Shown piece by piece: positions 1 through 10,910 of a stretch of 64,000 nt of DNA; within the stretch, counting starts at the first letter, position 1; each line of letters begins with the position of its first letter. The notes beneath the pieces were generated by a model, which saw only the letters and a list, made by a program, of their open reading frames with translations, did no database searches and was not told the origin of the DNA. Location of the stretch: the NCBI GenBank assembly GCA_963675135.1, contig OY776120.1, forward strand, positions 23,774,001-23,838,000. The letters are read 5' to 3'. A program made the translations under genes and the position numbers. The stretch is from Galeopsis tetrahit. Lineage: Eukaryota > Streptophyta > Magnoliopsida > Lamiales > Lamiaceae.

Positions 1-2032
1 TCTGGAAAATTCAACTCGTGAATCAACCGACACAGTTGTTGTTTCTGTGGCTTATCCAGTGTGTAGCAAGCCTTCGGATATTTACCTATACTGGGATCCA
101 TTTTCAACTCTTCACGACGACAATAAATGTTCAGCTCTTCCCGGGACTTTGGAGTATCTTTCGTCTTGCCTTCTGTGTTCATCATTGTGTGGAACACATT
201 ATCAAACACATTCTTCTCAATGTGCATCACGTCCAAATTGTGTCGGATCAATAGTGAACTCCAGTATGGCAAATCCCAAAAAATACTCTTTCTATTCCAT
301 CCACCTGAGATTCGACCGTTGTGTTCAGCTGCATTTTCCTCAGTAGATTTTTTCAAACCCGTCCACTGAATCTCATGTAACAACGTTTGTCTTGTACGGT
401 AACATTATACTAGAAGAAATTAATAAAACATATACGTATAACATTATACGAGATCAAATAATTGTATAATTAAAATACCGTTTCGAAGGGGCGGTCGATT
501 GTTTGTAACTGTTTTGTTCTTCAAGAAGTTGTTCTTATTCCTTCTAAATGGATGATCTCGAGGTAAGAACTTTCGGTGATTATCGAACCATGTAACTTTC
601 CTACTCTTCTCAAGACTGAAAGCTTTAGAAAAATCCATACAATACGGACATGCTTGAAACCCAGTCGTTTTCCACCCAGACAACATAGAATATGCAGGAA
701 AGTCGCTAATGGTCCACAATGCAGCAGCACGCATCGTGAAATTCTATTTTCTGAACACATCATACGTTTGGACACCACTTTCCCATAAAAAGATCAAGTC
801 TTTTATAAGAGGCTGGAGATAAAAGTCAAGTTTATCCTTTGGATTCGACGGACCTGGCACCAATACAGTTAGAAATATTGTTTGAGGTTTCAAGCACATC
901 CATGGAGGAAGATTATACAGAGTCAGAATCACCGGCCACAACGAATACTGCTTTTCAAAGCTCCCAAACGGTGAGTACACAAACCTAGCCTCACATTCCT
1001 CGGTTCAGAAGAAAAATTGGGATACACGTTGTCAAGGTGTTTCCAGGCCTCCGAGTCCGCCGGATGTCGCATCTCCCTAGACTCGGTCGAAGACGAATTT
1101 GTTGCATACCACGCCATGTGTTGTGCTGTGGCAGTAGATTGATACAATCTCATTAAACGGGGAATGATTGGAAGATAATACATCTTCTTGTGTGCCACTT
1201 TCTTCTTCGACGACTTCGATTGACCAGCGGGCCCCTTCCCACGTGGCTCTTTGTAACGAGGATGACCACACATCCTACACATGTACAGATTGTTATCTGC
1301 ATTACCCCAATATAACATGCAACCGTTTACATAACAATCAATCTTCTCGACCGGCAATCCCTTATTCTCAGGAGGGCAGATCTCACTGCATAATTGTGTC
1401 ATTTGCTCATATGCCCTGTTAGAAAGCTTGTTCTCGGTCTTGATAGCCATAAGTCGGGCATTAAATGACAGTTCAGAGTGAGAATCACAACCCAGATACA
1501 AATCTTGATCGACAAATTTGAGCATTTCATAAAACCGAAATGCTTCATCCGTCGGCTCCTCTTCTACATTTGAAAAACTGGCTTCCATTATCATTCTTTG
1601 ATACATGTTGTGTTCTCCCTCCCCAAGTTGTTCTTCCCCACCAAAGTGTTATTCCCCACTAAACTGTTGTTCATTACTCGTGCCGGCTTGATTACCATAT
1701 ATTTGTCTTTCATAGATATCAGCAGTGTAATAGTATAAAACTTGATCAAATTTATAAGGCCAACGTCCTTCGCCGTGAAATATCCAGTTATAATAATTAA
1801 CAGTGAAACCATTCTTTAGAACATGTACCAAAACCTCATCAATCGACTTAAATATTTTATTCTGACATTTTTTGGCATTACACGGACACTTGATACAATC
1901 CCCATACATGTAATGTGGGTGGAGCTTTGCAAATTCAACAAATGACACAAGTTCATTGTAAAATTCACTATTCACATTTCCTAAAATGAACCTAGGAGTA
2001 CAATACATCCATCGACGATCCGGCAATTCCAT
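1..2032 (-). pseudogene. CACTA transposase (TnpD-like, Transposase_21) pseudogene, 3' end outside window
   Basis: Read on the minus strand. Positions 2032-1650 encode the transposase-associated domain (starts MELPDRRWMYCTPRF; GDCIKCPC and NGFTVNYYNWIFHGE are typical). Positions 1606-930 encode the start of the Transposase_21 core, with a CxxC...C zinc-like segment (MCRMCGHPRY). Positions 978-745 give WPVILTLYNLPPWMC, 734-444 give MRAAALWTISDFPAYSMLSG, and 370-1 give RHNLDVMHIEKNVFDN. These blocks occur in the order expected for the family. The gene is broken by an in-frame stop near 1651, a frameshift near 975-990 and a stop near 744. It would have bound the element's ends and catalysed excision and insertion. 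It is now almost surely inactive. Confidence 0.85.
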
Positions 2033-2269
2033 CTGTTAAACATTTAACATAAAATTCTTACAAACATATAAAAAATGCACAACTAATTAAACTACAAAAA
2101 ATATAATTAAAATACACAACTAAACTACAAATATATAAAATGCACAACTAATTAAACTATAACCATATAAAATGCACAACTAAACTACAAAATTTAACCA
2201 AGTAAAAAAGAAAAACGTACCGAAATTTACTTGCTTTCATACAATTTCCACAATTTTTTTTGACTGAGT

Positions 2270-2470
2270 GAGAAAGGGGAAAAAACCTCTGTAAAGTACT
2301 TCGCGCTACCGACGGATTTTGAAATTCCGTCGGTTGCGTACATTTTGAATTTACCATCGGTAGAGTGGCGCCCAAAATTCCGTCGGTATTGTACTCCACC
2401 GACGGAAATTCCGTCGGTAGCCTTTTTTTCGACGGAATTTTTATTTCCGTCGGTAATTTTGGCGGAATAA
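2270..2470. repeat. internal cluster of CACTA subterminal motifs
   Basis: About 200 bases packed with ACCGACGGAA / TTCCGTCGGT motifs in both orientations, the same motif that fills the true element end at 9470-9819. No CACTA terminus is visible beside it. It lies just upstream of the TnpD-like gene, so it may be the subterminal/promoter region of a second, fused CACTA element. Confidence 0.7.
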
Positions 2471-2683
2471 AAAAAATCAAAAAATAATTTACTTTATACC
2501 AAATCTAACGAAAAATTATGTATTATGTATAAATTAAAAACAATAACATAAATAAACAATCCATTGACAAACAAGCATCAACCGAAATAAATATGTCCAA
2601 CAGAATAATAAATAGTTCGACAGAAAATTAAATAGTTTGACAGAAAAATAAATAGTTCGACAGAAAATTAAAGTGTTCAAACA

Positions 2684-3990
2684 TCAACCATTAAAGTAAA
2701 AAAACTCATCACCGCCAACGAAATTCAAGTCGACATTGATGTCGTCGTCTGCGGCTGCATCTGGATCTGGAGCTGGAACTGGAGCTGTAGGGGGAACTGG
2801 ACCAACCGGAGCATTGAAAGGCGGAGGGGGAACGCTCATCGCCTGTGTAAAGCATGTATCTATTTGATCAGCAAACATCCCCAACGATCGACCCATAATG
2901 TCAGTTATCTATCGGAAGTAGTGGTTCATCTAGTTGACTATGTTCGGGTCCGGAGTAGTAGTGGAGGATAAAGAGGCCTGCGATGCACGTTGGGACGAAT
3001 TGGACGACGCAGCTCTCACTGAGCGGCTCATCCGACCAAGGCCAAGGACCCGTCCTCGATCAGCTGGGGCAACGTCCAGGTAAATCCGGTTAAGATCAGG
3101 CGGAGGGGGAGCGCTGGGCCCAGCTTCAGCAGAAGCCTGTGTCGTGACCTCTTCAATCCTCCGGTTCACATTCAACTACATAATTAAAAAAAAAATTAAT
3201 ACATAGTTCAATACATTTAATTAATTAAATATTAAAAAAACATCACAATTTAATTAAACTTACGTGAAGCTCGGTAGTGCGACCATATGTGGACGTCTGC
3301 GAATCTGGATCAAAAGGATGAAGAAGGTTCAACCGATCCACGTGTGTGGGTTCACGCCCAAGTTCCCGCTCCTATTTCGATCGTACCAAATGAGCATATA
3401 CAAATTATTTTATATAATATAATATAAATAATTGAAATAAATTTAGTGAACACTTACTAGAGCAATTGAGTGCTCATACGCGGATCGGGCCCCTCCCCGA
3501 TGCCTTGACATCCCACCTCCCACATCACTTCTACGGTTGGCTCGAGCAGTATTACACTTCCGCATGTACTCCGGGCTACTCCAATACGTGGTCAACGTGT
3601 TCCACACGTCGACTCCATTTTCGTCCGTACCCAACGTCTGCACCACGCCACGACTATGCCAAGCAGTCCTCCAGGTGTACATTACCTCATTATACCTAGA
3701 TTGACATGAAGCGGCCCAGTGCGTGTGAATATCGTCGTCCGAAAAAAACTCCCTAAGCCAATAAGCATGTTTCTACACATATTCGATCAGCATATTTATC
3801 AAATAATATATATAATAAATTGTTTATTAATATTTAATTGAATGCACTCAAATACCTGGAATTCCTCCCAGTATTCATCCTTTTTCGTCTGCGGCACCTT
3901 CAGCCAAGAGTAGGCATTCGCAGCAACCTTGCACTTAATAATCGAATCAGTGCAAATCTTAGACACCTCATTACCAGGAAGTAATCTGTG
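2684..3990 (-). pseudogene. Transposase_24 (Ptta/En/Spm)-like second CACTA protein, degenerate
   Basis: Exon-like blocks run along the minus strand. Positions 3990-3860 encode a segment ending KVPQTKKDEYWEEFQ. Positions 3775-3470 encode LREFFSDDDIHTHW, then TYWSSPEYMRKCN and GGARSAYEHSIAL, the family's usual pattern (a YW-SPEY motif followed by a basic stretch and a GG-S...EHAI motif). Positions 3372-3264 continue with HVDRLNLLHPFDPDS. Positions 3175-2684 encode a proline/acid-rich tail. AT-rich gaps between blocks look like introns. Two stops lie in the tail (about 2930 and 2910). Such proteins are thought to bind CACTA subterminal repeats. No intact frame remains. Confidence 0.65.
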
Positions 3991-4031
3991 ACATTATATA
4001 TTAAGAAACAAACACATTATGAATTAAAAAA

Positions 4032-4270
4032 TGTTGGGAATAAAATGATAAATGTTTTGATTGAATACCAAAACCCCCTGAGACATGCCTAGTCATAATT
4101 GATTGTGTTCTAAAAATGTTAGAACACATAGCATAAGGCTAGATGAGAAGCTGAAATGTTAGGCAGCTCTTAGATGATTAGATGCACAATTTGAGGGGGA
4201 ACATATGCTTTGAAGACCATCAAGATCAAGTCCCCTCAAGGCTCAAATTCTGGAACAATCACTAAGTTTA
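4032..4270 (+). repeat. 5' fragment of array A LTR
   Basis: Starts TGTTGGGAATAAAATGATAA and matches 5790 onward almost base for base for about 239 bases, then switches abruptly to internal sequence. Copies of GATCAAGTCCCCTCA lie at the switch point, so the deletion may have used this short homology. Confidence 0.85.
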
Positions 4271-5308
4271 TTGAACAAGATCAAGTCCCCTCAAGATCAA
4301 GTCCCCTCAGCTCAAGAGGAAAGAGTAAGGCTACAGCAAAGACCAGGAGGAGAGGTATCTGGTTTGGACAAGGAGGCTGAAGGTGTCCAAACTAGTGGAA
4401 TGATTAAGAAGGCCAAAGGAAACAAAAGAAAAGCAGAAACATTCACTGATTTTCCCAACAGCCTTGATCTGCCTCCTGAGTTCAGAATTGATGATGATGA
4501 GCCTATCTCCAAAAAGACAAAGAGTGCTAAAAAGGACAAAACTGCTGAAGTGTCCAAGATTGCTGAAGAAGATAAGTCTTCTGAAATGGTCAACATTGCT
4601 GAAGGTGCCAAAGTTACTGAAGATGTGGAAGCATTATATGAAGAAGGGTTTGGACCTGGACCAAAGAAGACAAAGATTGTGGTACTCAATGATCCATCAA
4701 AGCTGTTTCACGAAGGGTATGGTAAAGACCCTGAAACTCAACAGAAACTGGCCATGATGAGGGCCCAAGAGAAAATGGATTTGATGGAAGAGGCCAATAG
4801 AGCAAGAGATAAGAGAAGAGCTGACTTCCAAAAGCCAAGAAGAAGAAGAGCAACTTACAGCAAGATGAAGCCTCAGCTACTAGTCCCAATTGACACCAAA
4901 TATCCACACTTGGATAAATGGGTGCCCATTCAGCTGAATGACACATGGGAAGAGGCTAAAAGGGAGTTTGTCTATGATTATTATGTCATTGACAGATGGA
5001 ATGGAGGAGATGCCAACTCTTCTTTTGCTGAGTTCATGATAGAATACTATAGAGAGCTATATCAACAATTGCTTGCAGCTGCTGATATTGCAAGAATCGA
5101 ACTCAATGCTCCCAAGCCAATCATCTACATGCCTCCAAAGCTTGATGGATGGATTGACCAGTCAAGGATCCTGAGAGAGTTTCTAGAGATCCTCAAATTG
5201 AACAAGATGACCCTTGGACCCAAAGGAACCAACCAGGAAGCCATGGAACTCAAGAAGAGAGTGTGGGCACAATATGGGATGGTGCCACCTAAAGAAGATG
5301 ACCTCTGA
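4271..5308 (+). CDS. extra downstream ORF of Sirevirus-like element (5' end undefined)
   Basis: A long open frame of about 345 codons between the LTR fragment and the polypurine tract, in the position where Sireviruses sometimes carry an additional, env-like ORF. The frame opens on TTG at the deletion junction. The first internal ATG is at about 4399 (MIKKAKGNKRKAE), so this may be the 3' part of a longer ORF. The first half is very rich in Lys, Glu and Ala with basic patches such as KKAKGNKRK. The second half is globular-looking (DTWEEAKREFVYDYYVIDRW). I see no signal peptide or membrane-spanning stretch, which argues against an envelope protein. Function unknown. An internal A/K-type repeat (about residues 85-120) recurs every 8-11 residues. 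Confidence 0.55.
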   Translation: MNKIKSPQDQVPSAQEERVRLQQRPGGEVSGLDKEAEGVQTSGMIKKAKGNKRKAETFTDFPNSLDLPPEFRIDDDEPISKKTKSAKKDKTAEVSKIAEEDKSSEMVNIAEGAKVTEDVEALYEEGFGPGPKKTKIVVLNDPSKLFHEGYGKDPETQQKLAMMRAQEKMDLMEEANRARDKRRADFQKPRRRRATYSKMKPQLLVPIDTKYPHLDKWVPIQLNDTWEEAKREFVYDYYVIDRWNGGDANSSFAEFMIEYYRELYQQLLAAADIARIELNAPKPIIYMPPKLDGWIDQSRILREFLEILKLNKMTLGPKGTNQEAMELKKRVWAQYGMVPPKEDDL

Positions 5309-5789
5309 AATGGCTAAGTTTTCCTGACTCTTATATGCTGAAATGGATGAAAACTTAAGTTGGTTGCTAACTTGTTGATTTGGTCAACTATGCTGAAGAT
5401 GCTCAAGTTGCTGATATGTTTTGCTCTGATACCTGAATGCTTAATGACCTGATAGTATATCATGATTAAGTTCTGCTTTTGTAGTAAATTTGTGCTTATA
5501 TGTAATGTTTCTCATGCTCTGATATGTTTTTGTTCAAACTATCAACATGCTGTAATGATTCTCATTTTAATGATAGTTGAGCACATTTTGAATCAAGAAA
5601 CACAGTTACAAAAATCTCTCTATGCCTATTCTTGAAACCTATTTGCAACATGAATGGTGAGTACACTAACACATTCTTTTTCAGGAAAATTGACCTCAAT
5701 CATGTATTCTGAAGATAAATGTAATAGGTGTTGTCAAGTCACTTTTGCATAAAATGTATAGGTTTTGGCATCATCAAAAAGGGGGAAAT

Positions 5790-7502
5790 TGTTGGGAATA
5801 AAATGATAAATGTTTTGATTGAATACCAAAACCCCCTGAGACATGCCTAGTCATAATTGATTGTGTTCTAAAAATGTTAGAACACATAGCATAAGGCTAG
5901 ATGAGAAGCTGAAATGTTAGGCAGCTCTTAGATGATTAGATGCACAATTTGAGGGGGAACATATGCTTTGAAGACCATCAAGATCAAGTCCCCTCAAAGC
6001 TCAAATTCTGGAACAATCACTAAGTTTATTGAAGCTTAAAGGCCAAGTATATTCAAATGCTCTGATCAGAAGAGTTGTCCAGAGAGGTTGTCTCTGCACA
6101 ATCAAAACAAGAACAAAGGTTCTGAAGCTTAAAGGCCAAGTATGCTGATCAGGAGAGTTTTCCAGAAGAGTTGTCTCAGCACAATTAAACCAGAACAAAA
6201 TGTTCTGAAGCTTGAGAGCCAACTATGCTGAAGAGATAAAGACAACTACACCCTAAAAGAATTCATTGAATCATGCTGAGATCACATCTAAATGAAGCAA
6301 AGGGAAAGAGCCAAGTCATCTGAAGAAGAGCAAGCCAACTATGCTGATAGTGATAAGCGGAGTTGTCCATTTGATAAGGAATGTTGTCCTATCATTGGAT
6401 CAACCTTCAGAAGCCATGTCCAAGTCCTAACAAGTGAATCTTAAAGTCAGACACTGGGAAGAGTGCTGCAGAATGAAGACAAAGTCTTACAAGCCGTTTA
6501 TTACCCAAATGAGGACATGTCACTATCAAGAAACTGTCTTCCAGTTTGAAGAACTCAAGGAAGACATTTATAGCAATTTGGGACTGCCTCTCCAACGGGC
6601 AAATTCTCAAAATTGTCTATAAATACAGAAGTGTGAAGGCCATTTTGAAGCATCCATTCTACATCTAACTGAACAATTATTCTGAAGCTTCAAAGTCCTC
6701 AAAAGACATTCTTAGTCTTGAAACACTTCTTCTAAGCTGAACTTCATTGTATATCCATAAAAAGCTTAGAGAGATATCCTATCCTTATACACTGATCTTC
6801 ATTGTAAAGGATATCTCATTAGTTGGAACCTTACTTCAACCCTTACCCCTTTCAAGTGAGAAAGTGAGAAGGTTGTAGTAGTAGAAGTGGTAGGAGCTGA
6901 CTGTTGAGAGAAGAACAATTCAGTTCTGAGTTAAGAAGAGGGTACTAGGACTCTAGACATCCTATGGATCAATTCACCAAGGAGTGGTGTTCTTGATCAA
7001 GTGCACCTTGGCACTATAAAACAAGTTAATTCCAAGAGTGAAGGAATTATCCTGTTAAATCAGGGAAAGTGGGTGTAGGAGCTTGAGTCTCTGAACCACT
7101 ATAAACTCTTGTGTTGATTTACTTTCAAAGTACTTTCATACATTCAACACTGCACACAAAACTGATCTTTCACAGGACATATATTCAAGACTGTGCAAAA
7201 ACTGTATTGGACAAGTTCCCTGAAAACTGGACTATATTGCTTAAGTGATTTCAGAACTTAAAGGAGTTTAAACTAAAGGGCCAACCACTAATTCCGCACT
7301 TATAACTAACTTAGATAGTCATTCAACTAAGCACTTAATAGTGCCTAGTAGCTTGGTTATCTCTAAGAAGTTATACATCTTCAGCAGAGTTGTCCAAGAC
7401 AACATTGCTGATCTCTGGTTTGATCAAGTTTGAAAGAATTTGCATACAAGTGTATTCCCCCCCCCCCCATACACTTGTTATATACTCCTTTCTGGACCAA
7501 CA
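5790..7502 (+). repeat. complete LTR of array A (shared LTR)
   Basis: 1713 bases, TGTTGGGAAT...GACCAACA, preceded by the purine-rich AAAAAGGGGGAAA and followed after two bases by the primer site. It is clearly related to the LTR of element D at 22515-24294, including the CCAAAACCCCCTGAGACATG block. A run of 13 C lies near its 3' end. Confidence 0.85.
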
Positions 7503-7504
7503 AG

Positions 7505-7516
7505 TGGTATCAGAGC
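7505..7516 (+). other. primer binding site (initiator tRNA-Met type)
   Basis: TGGTATCAGAGC, the standard copia primer site complementary to the 3' end of initiator methionine tRNA, two bases after the LTR. Confidence 0.9.
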
Positions 7517-7641
7517 AGGGGTTCAAGGACACCACTGCCTCTGAAAATCCATCTTGGCTTTTCAAAATCACATACTTGGTGTGGTCACTAAACTGATCTA
7601 TCTGAAATCTTATCATTTGACTGACATCTTATTATTAAGCT

Positions 7642-8724
7642 ATGGCCAACAACAATGCTTTTCCTAATGATGCTGTTCAAGGATTGGACAACATGGCCAC
7701 AAATCCAGTCAACCACATCTCACATCACAAACTGCCCATGTTCTCTATAGACAATTATGATTTCTGGAAAATCAGAATGAGAGCTCATCTTGCATCTCTT
7801 CATACTGACACGCTGAGAGTAATCACAAGAGGTCCTTTTTTGTTTACTCAAATTAACCCCAGATTGACAGATGAGCAAAGAGCTGATATAAGGGAACTGA
7901 TTCCCAAAGATGAAGATGACTTCACTGCTGATGAAAAGAGGAAAGATAATCTGAATTATCTTGCCATGAACACCCTCTACCAAACAATTCCAGATGCAAT
8001 CATGGGTAGAGTCTACCACTGCACAACTGCCAAAGAAATTTGGGATACTCTTGCTGAGATGTGTAAGGGTACAGAAAAGATCAAAGAGAATAATCTCCAA
8101 GTTGCTGTGCAGAAGTTTGAACAATTCACAATGGAGACTGAAGAATCCATTGACAAGTTTGCTGGTAGATTCACTGATGTGATGAATGAGATCAACTCAT
8201 TGGGAAAGGTGTACTCCAAGAGAGAAGTTGGCTTGAAGATCCTGAGAAGTCTCACTCAAAAGTGGGATGTCTATGTTGTTATGATGCAAAACACCAAGGA
8301 TCTCTCTACCATGCCCATGCAACAAATCTTCTCAGAACTCAAAGCCTATGAGTTTGACCTCAATAGAAGAAAGCCAGCAGAAGAGACTTCCTTACCAGTT
8401 AAAGGAGTGGCACTTAAAGCCAAAGCTGCTGAACCTGAAATGCAACCCACTCCAAGATCATCAAAGTCAGTCTCTAAGGCTGAAATGAAGGAAGAAATGG
8501 CTCTTATGGCAAGGAGGTTTGACAAGCTCAACTCGAGGTTTGGTAAATACAAGAAATTCTACCAAGACAACAAATTCAGGAGAAGGTACAACTATCCCGA
8601 AGCACAGACTGAAGACAAAAAGCCTAAAGAGAAAAGATCAGAGGACAAGTACTCTGATAGGAGAAGGTCCAGTAGAGCTGAACCTTCATCATCCAAAAGA
8701 AGAGATGAATCCAAGAAAGATGAA
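7642..8724 (+). pseudogene. Ty1/copia gag, 3'-truncated (array A)
   Basis: The ATG at 7642 opens MANNNAFPNDAVQGLDNMAT, then the copia Gag (UBN2-type) region with DNYDFWKIRMRAHLAS and KEIWDTLAEMCKGTEK. Its partner in element D (22374-21133) is closely similar, which supports the frame and start. The frame is uninterrupted for about 360 codons, but the element ends at ...RRDESKKDE, immediately before the expected CCHC zinc knuckle, and runs into AT-rich CACTA interior. The last few codons up to 8745 are read from flanking DNA. It would have formed the virus-like particle coat; here it lacks its nucleic-acid-binding knuckle. Confidence 0.8.
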
Positions 8725-9298
8725 ATCAATAATTACCTAATTTAATTAATAACATTTTGGTAATTTAAGTCAATAATTTCCTAATTTAATCAATAACAAA
8801 TCACGTTACTAATTGAAATCAATAATTTACCAAACTAATTAATAATGACTTAATTTAAACAATAACAATAATTATTATATTAATCAAATGTACAACACCC
8901 CTACTTATAACAATAATTACTAATTTAATCAACAATAATAACCTAGTTTAATTATCAAAACGAACTAACAAGAACTACACAATATATTTGAACTAACAAG
9001 AACTAGCTACACTATATATTTGAACTAACATACATTAATTAATTACAATTAACCAATAAAAAACATATAATCCACGTACTAACATATATATTTGAATTAA
9101 TTATACATATTCATCAACTACGTACATGCAATTTTATAATAATTAACATGCAATTTATAATAATTCAATAACAGTTTTATAATAATTAACATGCAATTTA
9201 TAATAATTCAATAACAATTTTATAATAATTAACATGCAACAATTAATACAATAACTTAATTAAAATTAATTAAAAATTTATAAAACGTACCGTTTAAA
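8725..9298. other. AT-rich CACTA interior without genes
   Basis: Simple AT-rich DNA with repeated AATAATTAACATGCAATTTATAAT-like units at about 9130-9240. No coding signal seen. Confidence 0.6.
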
Positions 9299-9819
9299 TT
9301 GAATAAAATTGGAGTAGATAATCGTTATGCCCTTTGTCGATCAATCCACGCACAATCCAATCCAATCCACGCAAGAAACCACCACGAACAGAGGAGACGA
9401 GACGAGAGTGAATTTTTTTTCCTTCAATTCACAAACTGTCTCTTCGGCAGTTCTTATAAAAAAAAAATTTTGGCTACCGACGGATATTTCCGTCGGTAGC
9501 ACGCGAATATTAATTATACGCGTCTTTTCATTGGTATCCGAGGCGGTGGGTCAAAGTGGGTCGGCTATCGACGGATTATTCCGTCGGTAGTCAAAATTTG
9601 AACGACCGACGGAAAAAATCCGTCGGGAAGCAAGGCTAAACGACAGCGTTTGACGGTGAAACTAAATTCCGTCGGCAAGTCCGTCGGACGGTCCTGACGG
9701 ATATTAATTCCGTCGGGAGTCAGTCGATTCGAGATTTCCGTCGGCGATCCGTCGGGACGGCCGACGGAATAGATTCCGTCGGTAGCCTTCCGTCGGCAAA
9801 CCCCGCGTTTTTTGTAGTG
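9299..9819 (-). repeat. CACTA subterminal repeat region and terminal inverted repeat
   Basis: Dense TTCCGTCGG / CCGACGGAA motifs between about 9470 and 9800, spaced 15-40 bases apart in both orientations. The element ends at 9819 (GTAGTG on the plus strand). In the family these motifs are binding sites for the TnpA-like protein. Confidence 0.85.
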
Positions 9820-9937
9820 TTAATGAAATGAGATGTATTGAAAAATTTATAATATTTGTTTTATATATATAAATATTTTGTCTTTGTATTAATGTAAATT
9901 GGGCCCACCAATCTGTAATTTCTAGGTCCGTCACTGG

Positions 9938-10776
9938 TGTTGGACTGTCCTGACAACATTAAGCAGCGGAAATTAAAATGCACTTTGGAAAATGAAAGTA
10001 TTCAAAATTATGAGTGTATAGAATTTACTAGATCCTATGAAACTACCTCCCTCATAGATCTATGCATATAACCTAGTAAATAAGACCATGATCAACACAC
10101 TATTATTCGGGTTTACAACAATGTGTAGATCTACAAGAAGAAACATAATTTTCCTAATTAGAAGCGTATACGCATTCAATAGACTAGTAATCAAGATTCA
10201 ACTTTTCTTCTTGTATGTCTTGTGTTGAGGCAACTACGGTATTTATAGGCATCAAGGACGAACTGCCTTCAACTCCTATATATGATCATGTTGCCCACGT
10301 CTTGTAACTGTATTGGGGACATTACTAAACAACAAGTGTAAGATCGGAGTTAGTGAGAAAAGGAAGGGGAAATTCTAATGTTGTCATAAGTGTTAGGAAC
10401 ATTAGGTACAACACTCGATTGTAAGTGTTGGATCATTATACAAAACAGTTATTTCAACATCAACACTTTGTATTAGCTGATATCATTCATTGATTTAAAG
10501 TCATTTTTTATTCAAAGGTTTTCATTCAACCCACGAGTCTAAATATTTAGGGCCTACACATTCCAATTGACCAATTAGTTTAAGCAATCAGTAGATTTGT
10601 TATCTTGATCTGCTATACACACTCGCACTCTAGATCAAAACATATTATTTGCATCAGACCATAGAGCATATCGCTCCTTCGATCGTCTCATCTGATCAGC
10701 ACGCAAAAAGTTTTAAAATATAGAAAGTCTATTCACCCCCCTAGACTTTCTCATCATCGATACTCATTTAGGGACA
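9938..10776 (+). repeat. 5' LTR of copia element C
   Basis: Starts TGTTGGACTGTCCTGACAAC and ends CATTTAGGGACA. After AG comes TGGTATCATAGC (10779-10790), a primer site with one mismatch to the usual TGGTATCAGAGC. About 839 bases. No matching 3' LTR is present in the window. Confidence 0.7.
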
Positions 10777-10910
10777 AGTGGTATCATAGCAGTGGTTCTC
10801 ACAAGCTGTTGTATTTGTAATCCTTAACTTCTAAGGAGAAGTGTTTGTAGCTCACTTAAACATATCTATTTTCGAAAACCCTATTTTCATAAAAATTATA
10901 CATTATCACT

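Larger units (their letters stand above)
4032..8724 (+). mobile_element. Sirevirus-like Ty1/copia array A: deleted element plus second element sharing one LTR
   Basis: Order: LTR 5' fragment (4032-4270), a 3'-internal ORF (4271-5308), a polypurine tract just before 5790, a complete LTR (5790-7502), a primer binding site (7505-7516), and gag cut off at about 8724. An LTR with a polypurine tract and 3' sequence on its left and a primer site and gag on its right is a shared LTR between two head-to-tail elements. The left one has lost most of its 5' LTR, gag and pol; the right one has lost everything after the middle of gag. Sequence on both sides looks like CACTA interior. I see no matching target duplication. 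Confidence 0.75.
1..9819 (-). mobile_element. CACTA (En/Spm-like) DNA transposon, 5' portion, left end outside the window
   Basis: The outer end is at 9819. Read on the minus strand it begins CACTACAAAAAACGCGGGG, the classic CACTA terminal inverted repeat, and is flanked by a likely 3-bp TTA target site. Inside the end are many copies of a CCGTCGG-type motif in both orientations, as in CACTA subterminal regions. Two decayed transposase genes on the minus strand (Transposase_21 type and Transposase_24/Ptta type) confirm the family. The other end lies beyond position 1. A copia array (4032-8724) is nested within it. The gene order, and a second block of subterminal motifs at 2270-2470, leave open that two related CACTA elements are joined here. 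Confidence 0.85.

Noticed and set aside
4271..5308. Calling the post-pol ORF an envelope protein
   Set aside because: No signal peptide, membrane span or cleavage motif is visible; position alone is not enough.
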